A DNA stretch of 64,000 bases from Symbiodinium natans (GCA_905221605.1 CAJNDS010002084.1:521472-585471); one strand, 5' to 3'; numbered from the stretch's first letter, positions 23,001 through 32,321 are shown. Program-made: numbers and translations. The notes: generated by a model from the sequence alone, not told the origin.

Positions 23001-26000
23001 TGGCGATGGGTGTCCCTATGAGCATCGTCGGTACGGTGAAGGTTGGCCAGAAGGGGGGTCAACTGATCCAAAGAATAGCCAAGAAGCTGATGATGAGGAC
23101 GGGAACATCGGTGACCCTCCCACAGAGGAAGGTACAGTGGATGAGGCACAGCAGGAGCGGGAGGATTTAGCCTTCCGGGCCAAGTACAATTTTGGCAAAG
23201 GTGCATCAAAGGGTGAGCCTACGTCGGGTGAGCCAAAAGGTCGGCTGTGTCTGTATTACAATCAAGGTGGTTGTAAATATGGGACTGCATGCAGGTACCT
23301 TCACAACGATGATGTAGCATTGGAAGGGACTTGGGAGCCCGGCAAAGCTTGGGACAATGCTTCCAGGAAGTCACTAAGGGACGCAGGGTTCCACCATTGC
23401 TGTTTCGATTATTACCTCAGAGGACGTTGCCGGAAAGGGTTAAATTTCTGCAAGTACTCCCATGACGAGATGTCAGAGGAGCGGTTGTCGCTCCTGAAAC
23501 ACTTGGTACAGGTGGCCAATCAGGTCCGGTTTGAAAAAGAGAGAGGATGGGAGCTTACGGATAGAAGCACTTTTCAGCCACCTGCGAGTGGGGGAGCTGA
23601 ATCTTCCTCATCCTCGGCACCAAAAGCGCTGCAAATGACCAATGTGTCACAAAAAGATGGTGAAAAAGGTATTCTGGATGAAGTAGAAGCTGATGAGCAA
23701 AAGAATTCGGTGGCTGCATCCACTAGTACTCAGCTTCACAATCCGGAGGAGCCGATTGAAAATTGGATGGCTCGCAACGCACACCTGTGGGTGTATACCC
23801 CTCATGTAAGTGAGGTGATGATTACGCTTGGTGTGACCAATGTGTCGGACTTGCAAGAGTTCATCTTTGTGGAAGATTTGGTTGACAAAGGGATCAACAA
23901 AGTGACCGCATGCAAAATTCTGCAATTGGTGGGTGAGGTCCGATATCGACCGGGAGGACCGGAAAAGGCAGTTCCTTCTGATGCATCTGTACGGGTACAA
24001 CAATCTTCTGGGAACAAAGGGACTGGAAGAGCGGCGGTGCGAACCCTCACTCAGGTGCGTGAAGCTGAAGACTCCGGTGCAAAAACTATGCCGAGAGGTT
24101 CCTATCGGGAGCTTTTTGATAAGGTCAGGTACCGTGATGGTTGGACGCTTGCGCAGAGGTCTCCGTTGTGCGTACAGAAGCTGCGGTTGGTGGGAGTTGG
24201 AATGCCGCCGGTGAATCCACCAACGAAAAAGTATCGGTCAAGATCAAACCCTGTAAGAAGGGGAAGGCCCTTGCTGGACAAAAAACAGGTGCGACAGGTG
24301 CCACGATCTCGGTCACAACGACGAGTGCAACTGGCGGAAGTGGTGGAAAAACCGAAGCCACTGGAGCCGGTGAAACCTCGTGGTGGTTTGTCGTATCCAT
24401 TCAGCAGAGCGTGGGCAGATGTGGTGGATGATGATGACCAGGCGGAGGCTTTGGTCTCGTATGCCGCTTCCTCAAGCGATTCAAGCGAGGAGGAGACCAA
24501 TGCGGTACAACGCCTGAAGGAACTCTTTTTGCAAGAAAGGGATTCGTGGAGAACTGCGAGTCGTGGCAATGTTCCACAAAGTGGTTCTTCAGGCTCCAAT
24601 GCTGGGCCGAAAAAATCGGTTCACCTTGGCGAAGGGCGCGACAAAGCGTCGCGGGGGGAGACCCGCCAAGAAGTGACTTCTCAAGTTTTTTCGCTACCAC
24701 AACCTTCTCGTCGAGCTGAACGGTCTCAAAAAAGAACAAGGGATGGTTCAGTTATGGTTGGTTCGCTGGCGGTGGGCTCCACGGATGAGGTTTTACCTGG
24801 GCAAGGTGCTGCTGGACAGGTGAATGTCTCTGAAAGCGCTCAAGTTCTTCCTGGGCATGAAGTGGCTGGACAGGAGACGGCGCCGGAAGGAGCAGTACAG
24901 ATTTCTGGCGAGGAGACCGACCAAAAAGAAGGAGAAGGCGGGAGCAATGATCTCCGTGGTAATGATGCGAAGATGTTGGATGGTGGTCCGGTGAGGAGTG
25001 ACCTTCAGCAATTGCTGGTGAAAGGCCTTCTGACTCGAATTTATTGGAAGGTTGCAGTTGGCAAGTTGCCAATGGGGCAAAGAGATTGCCAAAAAGGGTC
25101 CAATAAGATGGATCGAAATTTGGTTATTAGCATGTCATCCGAGGGTGCAAGCGAACAGGATGAGAACCTGGCACTGGAGGACGATGCTGATCAGTCAATG
25201 GGAGACGGTGCAATGGTTATGGTGTATGATCCAGGAACGCTGATCCAGTCGCCAACAACTGATTGGGTTATGCGTCGCGGTCTGACCGATCGTACCGTCT
25301 GGCCAGCAATGGCGCACCTGGCACAGAGGATATGTGCTGAAATGGTTCAAGTGGATGAAATGAATGCCCAGCTAGGGACTGGAACACTCCTTTTTCAAAG
25401 GAGAGATCAAGGACATTATACTGACCTGCATCATTCGTTCCATGACAACCCGTGCTTGCCGGCGGTGGGGAATTACCCTCTTTCGGTGATGGGTACCTTG
25501 TTGTCTCCTGGTCTGGAAGGGGAATTCAAGAATACGGACAAGTTTGGTACTGCTATGGAGGCAATTGCCTATGATTGGAGCCGCAGTCCAGGCATGGAAG
25601 TTCATATTGAACTTATGGCGAGGGTAGCCAAAATGGTTCACCCATTCCTGAATCTGGGAGCACAAGGGTCGGTGATGGTTTCAGAATTTCTCTGGCAGCG
25701 CGGGAGGGCTCGGTTGATGGAGTTTCTTCAAGCGGCGACTTGTGCGGACCAATTGGAGGCTCTCTGGAGAAGGATGGACGACGATGCGGATGAGGAGGTG
25801 GATCCTTCGACAGCGATGCTGGAAGTTCTTGGACTAGAGGATGCGGTGCTTGATCAAGGGAACAATGAATCCCTTATTCCCATTGAAGATGCTGGAGGTG
25901 AGACAAGCGGTGACACTGGAGGGAAGGGCAAAGCGCCAGAAGTTTCTCCGGAAGAGGAGAAATCCAGTGGGTCATCCAGACTGGCGGACACAAGGATTTT

Positions 26001-26478
26001 CTTGTGGTCAGTGTACTCCCGCGTGGCTTCGAATTTCTCTATGCAGGACCGCACTACTGGTAAGATCTTTGACAGCACCAAAGGATATCCTGGTGAAGGA
26101 CCAAACAATGATGACAATCCTTCCTCCAAGGGGAACTTTCCCTGGATTTCAGAAGACTACCTTGACGAAGTGGTGTCAAAAAAGATGGAAAGGTCTTCAG
26201 AGATGGATGGGTTTGTTCCGGGAAGTGAGGGATCATTGGAAAAGGTAGAGGTGGAGAATGTCACTGCCTCTAAAATTCTTATGGCTCTTTGGAAGAAGGG
26301 ACATAGAGTTGGGTTTAGAAGGTTGCGTCGTTTGAATGCATCTGGATGCAAGGTTGGAGCAATGAAACGTCCAATCAAAAGGGTGCAGAAGATTGGCGCT
26401 AGGAAGGCCTTCATGAAGATGTTCAATGTTTTGGATCGTCTCAGCATGGCTCAGGAGTTGGCGGAAAACCGATCATGA
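20053..26478 (+). CDS. Retroelement ORF1: WW, S1-like and three CCCH zinc fingers
   Basis: The frame is open from inside the LTR, but the first ATG after the primer-binding site is at 20053, giving about 2141 residues. A WW domain spans residues 224-249 (W224, YYY, W246, P249). Residues 250-660 are acidic and low in complexity. An S1-like RNA-binding fold lies at 667-731 (GLVRCINGYGAFLD). A W-rich patch follows. CCCH fingers are C973-C981-C987-H991, C1066-C1074-C1080-H1084 and C1117-C1126-C1133-H1137. Basic R/S-rich stretches come after about residue 1400, and a conserved-looking globular region lies at about 1720-1930. No catalytic pol motif (YxDD, DDE, DTG) was seen. It may be a Gag-like or RNA-packaging protein; that is inference. 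Base use is less GC-rich at third positions than in the host exons. The stop overlaps the next start as ATGA. Confidence 0.75.
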   Translation: MPSPKRWLQLASDGGQDGGAGNGAAESLGERSVLEEVIPDAEVHLEEALVAESPNAGMNPNRDMVSNAEAEGRAVSVPPKPGEKRNWDATGGIDREMEVTVLRVLHKHGYQPSSSTSGRMVDQESQTDLIGEVLQATRRPLNKIKKGPSSSSQGGGSGHKQKGADGFEAAPAAEYAMGEEEILQMEAERLRQLSEEEDEMRQVSERDGFRKDEHLIQACDGTMWELHLHEDGRQYYYCLDTHETKWTLPVVGEKVKSDEVVGSPLGNELEMEAALDSSSSTPKTESTRAFQGSVNSLGEKDFSSTIRDSGPRADGDAPTPGSPDEEGIPGNQANIAGAQHLDREETEALSEGGAAMELVDPEEKMPNEVIGTVSAAEERVVDVVPVVQEGGPGDSEDGEKKLCVTTEEVSSFGAKNSAIQGEKEASGIAGDTDDLKNEAWSANDARVDAPDITWSAKEARVEVHVVVRSTGDCNNGAQVSAAADDGGSQVDALVQPEVSSEERNDKGYTGANEAAVVNDGGNSPLEAMEPKEPAVEESVPAADDRLNCPAVEEDLPAAEGETKDSNDGSTPMKGEALPSGSSPEVDTERTTADEAKPLAEKKGGPEIQEHKKDELVGLVEQDEQCDPKVKTKDAPGADDTEMVSEERVKKVPRAGALESPGPHCYQEGDEIMGLVRCINGYGAFLDHGDMNVLIPAEGNNAYQFKFGDTVNGTVKRVEDDGTIILDTFLVLEEDVEDSSSTLRKWKPSGWSTWWTDSWYAGQWYQDSNGQWDWKQEEEQSDEELVVQELSSEERKERQLYGEKIYKALLENGNEEEAYVGKITGMLLGRPMEDLQECVADQAFLNAEARRAYGILQNDGWKPDGTESTGLGKLTTFSRKQYHNALFELACRKRRFSRPVVGEAVATVLNQGEDEFWNALWLDTKLFLQELDGAVQSTSKRENKPMEAYMDPDQYKKAYMTPKTVLSPGYSKLCRFFNKGRCRNGDGCPYEHRRYGEGWPEGGSTDPKNSQEADDEDGNIGDPPTEEGTVDEAQQEREDLAFRAKYNFGKGASKGEPTSGEPKGRLCLYYNQGGCKYGTACRYLHNDDVALEGTWEPGKAWDNASRKSLRDAGFHHCCFDYYLRGRCRKGLNFCKYSHDEMSEERLSLLKHLVQVANQVRFEKERGWELTDRSTFQPPASGGAESSSSSAPKALQMTNVSQKDGEKGILDEVEADEQKNSVAASTSTQLHNPEEPIENWMARNAHLWVYTPHVSEVMITLGVTNVSDLQEFIFVEDLVDKGINKVTACKILQLVGEVRYRPGGPEKAVPSDASVRVQQSSGNKGTGRAAVRTLTQVREAEDSGAKTMPRGSYRELFDKVRYRDGWTLAQRSPLCVQKLRLVGVGMPPVNPPTKKYRSRSNPVRRGRPLLDKKQVRQVPRSRSQRRVQLAEVVEKPKPLEPVKPRGGLSYPFSRAWADVVDDDDQAEALVSYAASSSDSSEEETNAVQRLKELFLQERDSWRTASRGNVPQSGSSGSNAGPKKSVHLGEGRDKASRGETRQEVTSQVFSLPQPSRRAERSQKRTRDGSVMVGSLAVGSTDEVLPGQGAAGQVNVSESAQVLPGHEVAGQETAPEGAVQISGEETDQKEGEGGSNDLRGNDAKMLDGGPVRSDLQQLLVKGLLTRIYWKVAVGKLPMGQRDCQKGSNKMDRNLVISMSSEGASEQDENLALEDDADQSMGDGAMVMVYDPGTLIQSPTTDWVMRRGLTDRTVWPAMAHLAQRICAEMVQVDEMNAQLGTGTLLFQRRDQGHYTDLHHSFHDNPCLPAVGNYPLSVMGTLLSPGLEGEFKNTDKFGTAMEAIAYDWSRSPGMEVHIELMARVAKMVHPFLNLGAQGSVMVSEFLWQRGRARLMEFLQAATCADQLEALWRRMDDDADEEVDPSTAMLEVLGLEDAVLDQGNNESLIPIEDAGGETSGDTGGKGKAPEVSPEEEKSSGSSRLADTRIFLWSVYSRVASNFSMQDRTTGKIFDSTKGYPGEGPNNDDNPSSKGNFPWISEDYLDEVVSKKMERSSEMDGFVPGSEGSLEKVEVENVTASKILMALWKKGHRVGFRRLRRLNASGCKVGAMKRPIKRVQKIGARKAFMKMFNVLDRLSMAQELAENRS

Positions 26479-27887
26479 AGGTGGTAGGACCAAGGCCAGG
26501 TTTTCCAGCTGTACTCCAAGCACCAAATACTGATAGCGCGTCGGGTGAAGGGAGCAGTCCCCAGGTACATGGCAATGTTCATGTAGAGCACAGTCGCCCT
26601 ATGGACCGGTATGAGGCAGAGCGCTTGGAGAAGAGGAAGAAGGGTTTCTGCTATTGGTTTGGCAAAGGGAAAGATCGCTGCAAATTTGGTGACGACTGCA
26701 AATTCATCCATTCCGAAGATGATGTGGTGCTACATTCATATTGGTGCAAGTACTATGTGGCAGGGAGAGAATGAATCGCTGGAAAGGATTGTGGGTTCTC
26801 GCATGATGCAACTGGTGTGAGGTGCGTCCAGTTTGCTCGGTCTGGGAAGTGTCGATTTGGTGACAGGTGTGTCTTCGAGCATGGTGTTCCGTTGGAAAAA
26901 CAGAGGCCAAGGTCTCCAAGGACGCCCCTAAGGGATGGTCCAAGGAGAAAGTCTGGTGCAAATGGTGGAGAAAAGGAGATCCCTCCTGAACAGTTCGATG
27001 ATGATGAGGAGGATTTTATGGTTTATGACGAAGAGACCAAGATGACGGAACTGTTGATGGAGGCGATTTCATTTCTCTCCGGTGGCAAGCCAGATTTGGC
27101 TCGAGCAGAGGCGGACCCATTGTTCAAACTCCTGAAGTTCACTGGAGATGCTGACCAAATGGATCAAGTATGGGTTTCGTGGACCACTGAAATGTTGTCA
27201 GTGCTGGAACTTCTCGAAGTAGTGAAGTCGTATGATGTTTCGCTCGCGGAGGTGGAAGAATGGGTCAATGACCTGAGGATATGGTATGAGCGAGCCAATT
27301 TGGGAGAAGAAAAGGATCCCAAAAAAGGGAAAAAGAGGTCCCTAGAAGGGGAGTCCAGCAAAGATATTCCTGCCGAAAAAGAAGTGGTTGAGACTTCGGA
27401 GACGGAGGTTGCCGTTGAGGAGGAGAAGAAAAAGGTAAAAAAGAAGAGGAAAGCTGCAGCTATCGAAGATCCTTACACTCTCATGGTTCCAAAGCCGAAG
27501 AAGATGCCGACGATCATTGAGAAGGGTGGATCAACATCCAATGTGGTGGCTTCTGCAGTGGAAAAATCCTCGAAGACGCGCACAAAGTCAAATGTCGGTG
27601 GAAAGACAAAGAAGAAGGAGAAAAGTCAGAGTCCCAAAAAAGAAGAGGTGGTAATGGTGCAAGATCCTGAGGAAAAGGATCGTCCATCCGATGCGGAGGC
27701 ACCAGGGTCTGCCAATGCGAATGAAGAGCTGGGTCAATCTTGCCAGGCGATTGAGGACGCAAAGAGAGAAGGATTGGTATCCTCAATTCAAAGGGGCATA
27801 CAGGATCCTATTCTTACGATTTCGGACCTGGAGTATATTCTGCTGCAACTTCACCTCAAGATTGCCAACAATCGGAAAAAGAAGTGA
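26475..27887 (+). CDS. Retroelement ORF2 with three CCCH fingers and one in-frame UGA
   Basis: ATG 26475 overlaps the ORF1 stop (ATGA). The frame runs 470 codons to TGA 27885-27887, with one internal TGA at 26772-26774. Finger A is C59-C69-C75-H79 and finger C is C117-C126-C132-H136. Between them lies C91, eight residues, the UGA at codon 100, five residues, C106, three residues and H110. The UGA therefore takes the place of the second cysteine of a C-x8-C-x5-C-x3-H finger. A one-base change from TGC or TGT, or recoding, would explain it. The rest is charged, with KKR-rich stretches at about codons 310-420. Expression may depend on reinitiation at ATGA. No enzymatic motif was seen. Confidence 0.65.
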
Positions 27888-28244
27888 TTGGATGGTATGG
27901 ATGAAGGGATGGTTTTTCTCTTTCTGGAGACCGGTGCGCTGGAACAGCCAATGTGCTGACAATGTGGTGGTTACTATTAAGGGTATGGAAATCCCTGATA
28001 GTAGGAGTCAGTAGCTTTTCGCGTAGCGAAGACCACGGTTTGTGGTGAAGAAGGCCAAGGAGTCTTCAGTGATGAGAGGATCAAGGTGAAAAAAGATTCT
28101 CTATGGGTAGTAGGTTAGCCAATGTGCTATAATTCCGTCCTGGAAGACGTTAAACCACAATTTGCATTTCAAGCAGCTGGCTGCTGCCGTAATGGCAGTT
28201 TTTGGCCAAAAGATCTGCATCTCCAATGTGTCCTAGGAAATCCT
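27888..28244 (+). other. 3' untranslated region of the retroelement
   Basis: About 350 bp lie between the ORF2 stop and the purine tract. No gene or clear structure was recognised. Confidence 0.6.
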
Positions 28245-28257
28245 AGGACAGGGGGAG
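28245..28257 (+). promoter_or_regulatory. Polypurine tract
   Basis: AGGACAGGGGGAG ends at the base before the 3' LTR. Its position and purine content fit the plus-strand primer of an LTR element. Confidence 0.75.
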
Positions 28258-28544
28258 TGCGGAGCTGCAATTGGTATTGTAGAAAGGAGTTAGTGTTGGA
28301 AGTTGGAAGGGTTAATGAACCCGGTAATCGTATTTGGCTCAAGATGGGCTTGAACAGAAAGCCACAAGTTCAAAAAGTAGTGCCTGGGTTCTTAGGGTTT
28401 GGTAAGGGTGTGGATTCCTTCCCCCTTTCCTTCCCCCCTGGGTTGCTCTTATCCGTGTTCTTGGTTGTTTCTTGGTTCGATCTGGGAAATATACGTTCAG
28501 GGCGATTAGGGGAGTTGATTTCCTTCCTTGGTTGTCCCCCCGTA
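28258..28544 (+). repeat. 3' long terminal repeat
   Basis: Matches 19700-19986 at 286 of 287 positions. It is followed by CCCTAAACCCTAAACCCTAG, the continuation of the telomere-like target. Confidence 0.92.
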
Positions 28545-28959
28545 CCCTAAACCCTAAACCCTAGGCCCCCTAGGACCCTATAGCCGATCTCACGGTGGGG
28601 TTTTTCGGAGCTGTGCGACATCGGGGGCTTCATTGGCGCAGGATTCATCTAGGGATCGGAAGAACTACTAATCGTATTCCCTGTCTGGTCCCCTTTATCA
28701 GCATACAAGAATGACCCCCGAAACCCTATTCTAATCATTGCGCCCCAGAGTACTGCTTTTCCTGGCTGTGGGGGTTTTGCTGGGACCCCCCCCCCCCACC
28801 CCCTCGCCTTCGGTTGCAAGGTGCCTCGTGTCTAGCCACTTTGCGTCGAGCTTCGGCTTTCTTGATAGTGCAAGGAACTTCATTTAAGCTAGAAGATAAT
28901 GATGAGCACGCCACTTCTCATGGAAACGAAAGGGTTCTGTGACAACTAGCACAGCCTCA

Positions 28960-29142
28960 GCAACTTTTTTGCAGGCCCTTCAACACACCTCCCAGGCTGG
29001 CAAAGAAGCGGAAGAAGCTAAAGAAGCTGAAGACGCTGAAGAAGCTGAAGATGCCGAAGAAGCTCAAAAAGCTGAAGATGCCGAGGACGCCGAAGCTGAG
29101 GAAGCTGGAGATGTAGAGGTGCCCGGAGGGGCCACCCCCTAC
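28960..29142 (+). CDS. Putative exon, alanine/glutamate repeat
   Basis: Repeats of GAAGAAGCT/GAAGATGCC encode EAEEAKEAEDAEEAEDAEEA in one frame and a lysine/leucine repeat in another. The acidic frame is a plausible coiled or disordered segment of a protein, but the period-3 repeat could also be noncoding. Confidence 0.3.
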
Positions 29143-29290
29143 CCTCTTCCTGCACGCGCCCTCGGAATCCTTTCGCAGCCCAGACCCCCAAAATTGCGCC
29201 GCGCAACCTTTCTAAACCCTAAACCCGAAACTCTAAACCCTAAGCAACAAACCCTAAACCCTAAACCCTAAACCAAGTGGCTTCTCAAAG

Positions 29291-29376
29291 TTTTCGGGAG
29301 GTGACCTACCGCGTGCTCCAGCCGCTGAACATCAGCCTCGGGCCGACTGCTCAGAGTGCACGCTTCGGGTCAGAGG
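29291..29376 (+). CDS. Isolated putative exon
   Basis: After CTCAAAG the open frame reads FREVTYRVLQPLNISLGPTA and continues to QSARFGSE before G-rich repeats. Composition is that of a coding exon. It may belong to the methyltransferase gene downstream, but this is not shown. Confidence 0.35.
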
Positions 29377-29961
29377 GGGGGGGATTAGGGGGGGGGGGGT
29401 TAGGGGGGGTTTAGGGTCCATAGTGTCTAGGGCTTTGGGTTTAGGGGTTTCGGGTTTGGGGCCGTTTTGTGTCTCTATAGGATCTGGGTTTTAGGGTTTC
29501 GGGCTTCGGTGCAGAGCGGGTGTAGGGTTTTTTAGGGTTTAGGGTTTAGGGTTTTGTATACTAGTGTACCGTAGTGGAGCAGTTCTCATAGATCTTTGGT
29601 GTGAGCAGGGTCTACGCGGGAGTCCCCCCAAATCAGAACCCCTCAGCCCAAAAGGTCCTGGCTAAAGGCCGCATAAAGTGAAACCGAAAACCGCCAACGG
29701 CCGCGCAATCGGCTCAGATCTTTGATCTTAAAGCCTTTTCCGAGAACGCTTTAGCACTTTCTACTATTGCTCGCTTTTCTGGCAAGCCATGTGGCGCTTG
29801 TGCCTTGGAGCTCTCTTGTCGCAAGCCGGGGCCATCGTCGTCAAGCCTGCGCAGAGCCCTAGTAGTAGAGTAGGTAACCTTTAACCGTTTTTGGGGTAGT
29901 ATCATCCCCCTTATAATCCCAAAGGTTAGCCCTAAACCGTAAACCCTAAACCCTAAACCAG

Positions 29962-30933
29962 GTTACTGGACAACTAAGGAGCTCTGTGAACGCCTTGAAC
30001 GTGCCTCCGTGCTCAGGTCCGATCTCCTTGTTGCAAGATCCCGTCCAGGATGCCTTTGACAAGAGACTTAGCTATATCCCCCTTGGCATTCATTTTTTGT
30101 TTATAAACCCCAAGAGGATATCAAACATATTTTTATTAAGGTTCTAAGGGGAGTACAGACTTATAGTAGTAGAGTAGGTAATAGCTTTAACCGGTTTGGG
30201 GTTCTATAATCCCTGTAAGACCCCTAGGATGCTGGGCAGACCAAGGATATACACAAGGCACAGCTGGGGTGGCGACGGAGTTCATTGGTCCAAATCAGGA
30301 GCCGGAAGCAACATCAACCAAGCAACAGAAGCTCTCTGCTCCGTTATCCTTGAGGCCTTGCTCAAGGCTTCAAAGGAGAAGGAGGCAGCCGGAATGACCG
30401 AGTATGACCTCAACTTCCTGGATGCTCCAAGTGGTGACTTCTTCTGGATGCCCGGGTGTCTCTCGCGAATCGCTTCTCGGCTTCCAGCCGGGGCCAGGCT
30501 CAACTACCAGGGAGTTGACGTTTCCGACGTGGCCACGCGCATCGCCGAGGGCAAGAGGGCTTCCGCCCAAGCATCTGTGCCGAAGGTCACCATCGAGCCC
30601 TTCAAAACGATCAACCTCGCGGAGACAGGCATCCTAGGACGTACCTTCCCGGCAAAGCACTTTGATGTGATCAACTGCCGAGATGCTCTTCAGCACAATG
30701 CCATGGAGCTCGTCCACGCCATTCTCGGCAACTTCAACCTGGCAGGAACCTGGCTCGTGAACGATGTTGACACTGCCGGGTCGAACGGCAAAGATATTCG
30801 GGCGGGCCAATTCAGGCCCATTGACATCACCGCACCTCCCTTCAACAATGTGCCAGAATGCCTTCAGGTTGGCCCAATTAAAAGGAAAGAGAATGAGAAT
30901 TTTGGTATCTTTAAGCTGCCTGTGACAGCTTGA
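29962..30933 (+). CDS. Class I SAM-dependent methyltransferase, at least 2 exons
   Basis: The main exon has an in-frame ATG at 30229 and encodes 234 residues to TGA 30931-30933. It contains WGG...SGAGS (residues 13-27), the SAM-binding motif FLDAPSGDFFWM (63-74), YQGVDVS (93-99), FDVINCRDALQH (145-156) and RPIDITAPPFN (196-206). This order matches the small LDAPCGDFxWM methyltransferase family known mainly from bacteria. The methyl acceptor is unknown. An upstream exon at 29962-30072 (VTGQLRSSVNALNVPPCSGP, continuing to DAFDKRL) is likely part of the same gene. Between them lies an element-like sequence (about 30075-30215) with the motif TAGTAGAGTAGGTAA that also occurs near 29864. The start at 30229 may therefore be internal. 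Confidence 0.75.
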
Positions 30934-31524
30934 AGAGTGTTCCCCTGGCCTTGCCGCACTCACGAGCAGGCGGTGACATGCCAGACCAGGCCATGACCTC
31001 TATGTGCCTGAATTGGAAAAGGGAGATGGGGTTCAGGATATTTCAGAGGACGTGCCCACTACTCTGCACTCTCCTGCCCACTCCACTCTAACCGCACTCA
31101 CTCTGCACTCTCCTTCAACTCCACCCCAATGCGCGAAGATGCACGTAGGTCCCCGTGGCTCCGGCATGAGATCCCCGAAGCCTAAAACCCACCGCTGGTA
31201 TGGGGGTCTGTGAAAGCCTAGCCGTTGCTAAGCAAAATGTGGTGTACACGAATCTGTTGGACTTCTCTCCTGGTTTCTTCTTTCTTTCAGGTTGTTGGGC
31301 TCTTTGAATTGGGTCAGGTGAAGGATTCAACGTTCCCCCTTCCAAGACTCTCTAAACTTGGCCCGAAACCCTAAAGCCCCAAGGCTTCCGAAGCCCTCAG
31401 CCCTCCTCAGGCTACGCAAGGGCAAGGCCTACCCTGAGGTGGGGGGCAGGGGGTGGGGTAGGGTTTAGGGTTCCGGGTTTAGGGTTTAGGGTTTAGGGTA
31501 TAGATTTTAGGGTTTAGGGTTTAG

Positions 31525-31610
31525 GGGGCACTTCTCTGCGGGAAAGCTCTTCACGGCCAAGCTCTTCTTGGGGTGCGGGAAGAGCGCAGCCGTCAACATC
31601 CTACACGACG
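31525..31610 (+). CDS. Putative exon with TAG acceptor inside telomere repeat and GT donor
   Basis: Directly after TTTAGGG repeats the frame reads GHFSAGKLFTAKLFLGCGKS then AAVNILHD, ending at GTCAGTG. The acceptor AG appears to be supplied by the last TTTAG of the tract. No family is recognised. Confidence 0.45.
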
Positions 31611-32004
31611 GTCAGTGTGTAAACCTTATAAGCAAAAGAAAACCACAACCTCGCAAGCCCTGTACTCGTACTCAGTATCGAAGTGCCAACTACAAACGCT
31701 GATTAGCTTAGGAGGGAAAGGCCTTTCGCAACCAACCGGGATTTTGCAGGGGATGGCCAGGGTTTATCGACCCCCAAAGACCAGGGAACCCGATCCCAAA
31801 GCCCAAAACTACACTTGCAGGATCGTGGCATATAGAGGCCAGACCTGCCACCCAACTGGGAGCCATCGTAGTAGGGTTTAGGGCTCGGGTTTACGAACAG
31901 TCAAATACGAAAAACGCCATACGCCTGGCTTTTGCAAACATGGTGAGGCCGTGAACCTCAAGCCCTGCACAAGAGGCCACTAAAACCCTCAACCCCAAAT
32001 GGGG

Positions 32005-32100
32005 GGGGGGGTTCCGAAAAGAAGGGACCTCTAATATAGACCCCCAAATAGTAGGCTCCCCTTATAATAAGGGACCCCAAGAAGGTACCCCTAATATCGT
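32005..32100 (+). mobile_element. IE-J element copy
   Basis: Shares ATATAGACCCCCAAATAGTA and CCTTATAATAAGGGACCCCA with the copy at 2523-2612. Confidence 0.55.
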
Positions 32101-32227
32101 AAACCACAACCCTAAACCCTAAACCCTAAACCCTAAACCCTCAGCCCTGAGCCCTAAGCCCTAAACCCTAAACCCTAAACCCTAAACCCTAAACCCTAAA
32201 CCCTAAACCAACCCTCCAATCCTACAG

Positions 32228-32321
32228 AACGGGCGGCAATGGGTCCCCCGCACCGGGCACCCACCAGCCACGAGGCCGTGCTGAAGGCGAGGTGCGGTGG
32301 CAACGAGGAGACCTTGTTCAG
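32228..32321 (+). CDS. Putative exon between telomere-type tracts
   Basis: After TACAG the frame reads RAAMGPPHRAPTSHEAVLKA then RCGGNEETLF and runs into TTTAGGG repeats. It is exon-like by frame and borders only. Confidence 0.35.

Larger units (their letters stand above)
19700..28544 (+). mobile_element. LTR retroelement, copia-like priming, no pol genes seen (non-autonomous)
   Basis: Two 287-bp direct repeats bound an 8.27 kb interior. The 5' LTR is followed without gap by a primer-binding site resembling the initiator tRNA-Met anticodon arm, and the 3' LTR is preceded by a purine tract. The flanking bases CCCTA occur on both sides (19695-19699 and 28545-28549), fitting a 5-bp duplication, but the target is itself a CCCTAAA repeat so this is weak proof. 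LTR ends are TGCGG...CCGTA, an imperfect inverted repeat. The interior encodes two long open frames with WW, S1-like and CCCH modules. No protease, integrase, reverse transcriptase or RNase H motif was found in any frame. The element is therefore probably mobilised in trans. Only one base differs between the LTRs, so the insertion is recent. Confidence 0.85.

Noticed and set aside
20053-27887. Reverse transcriptase, integrase or protease in the retroelement
   Set aside because: No YxDD, DDE, HHCC or DTG-like motif was seen in any frame by eye; a divergent domain would need a profile search.
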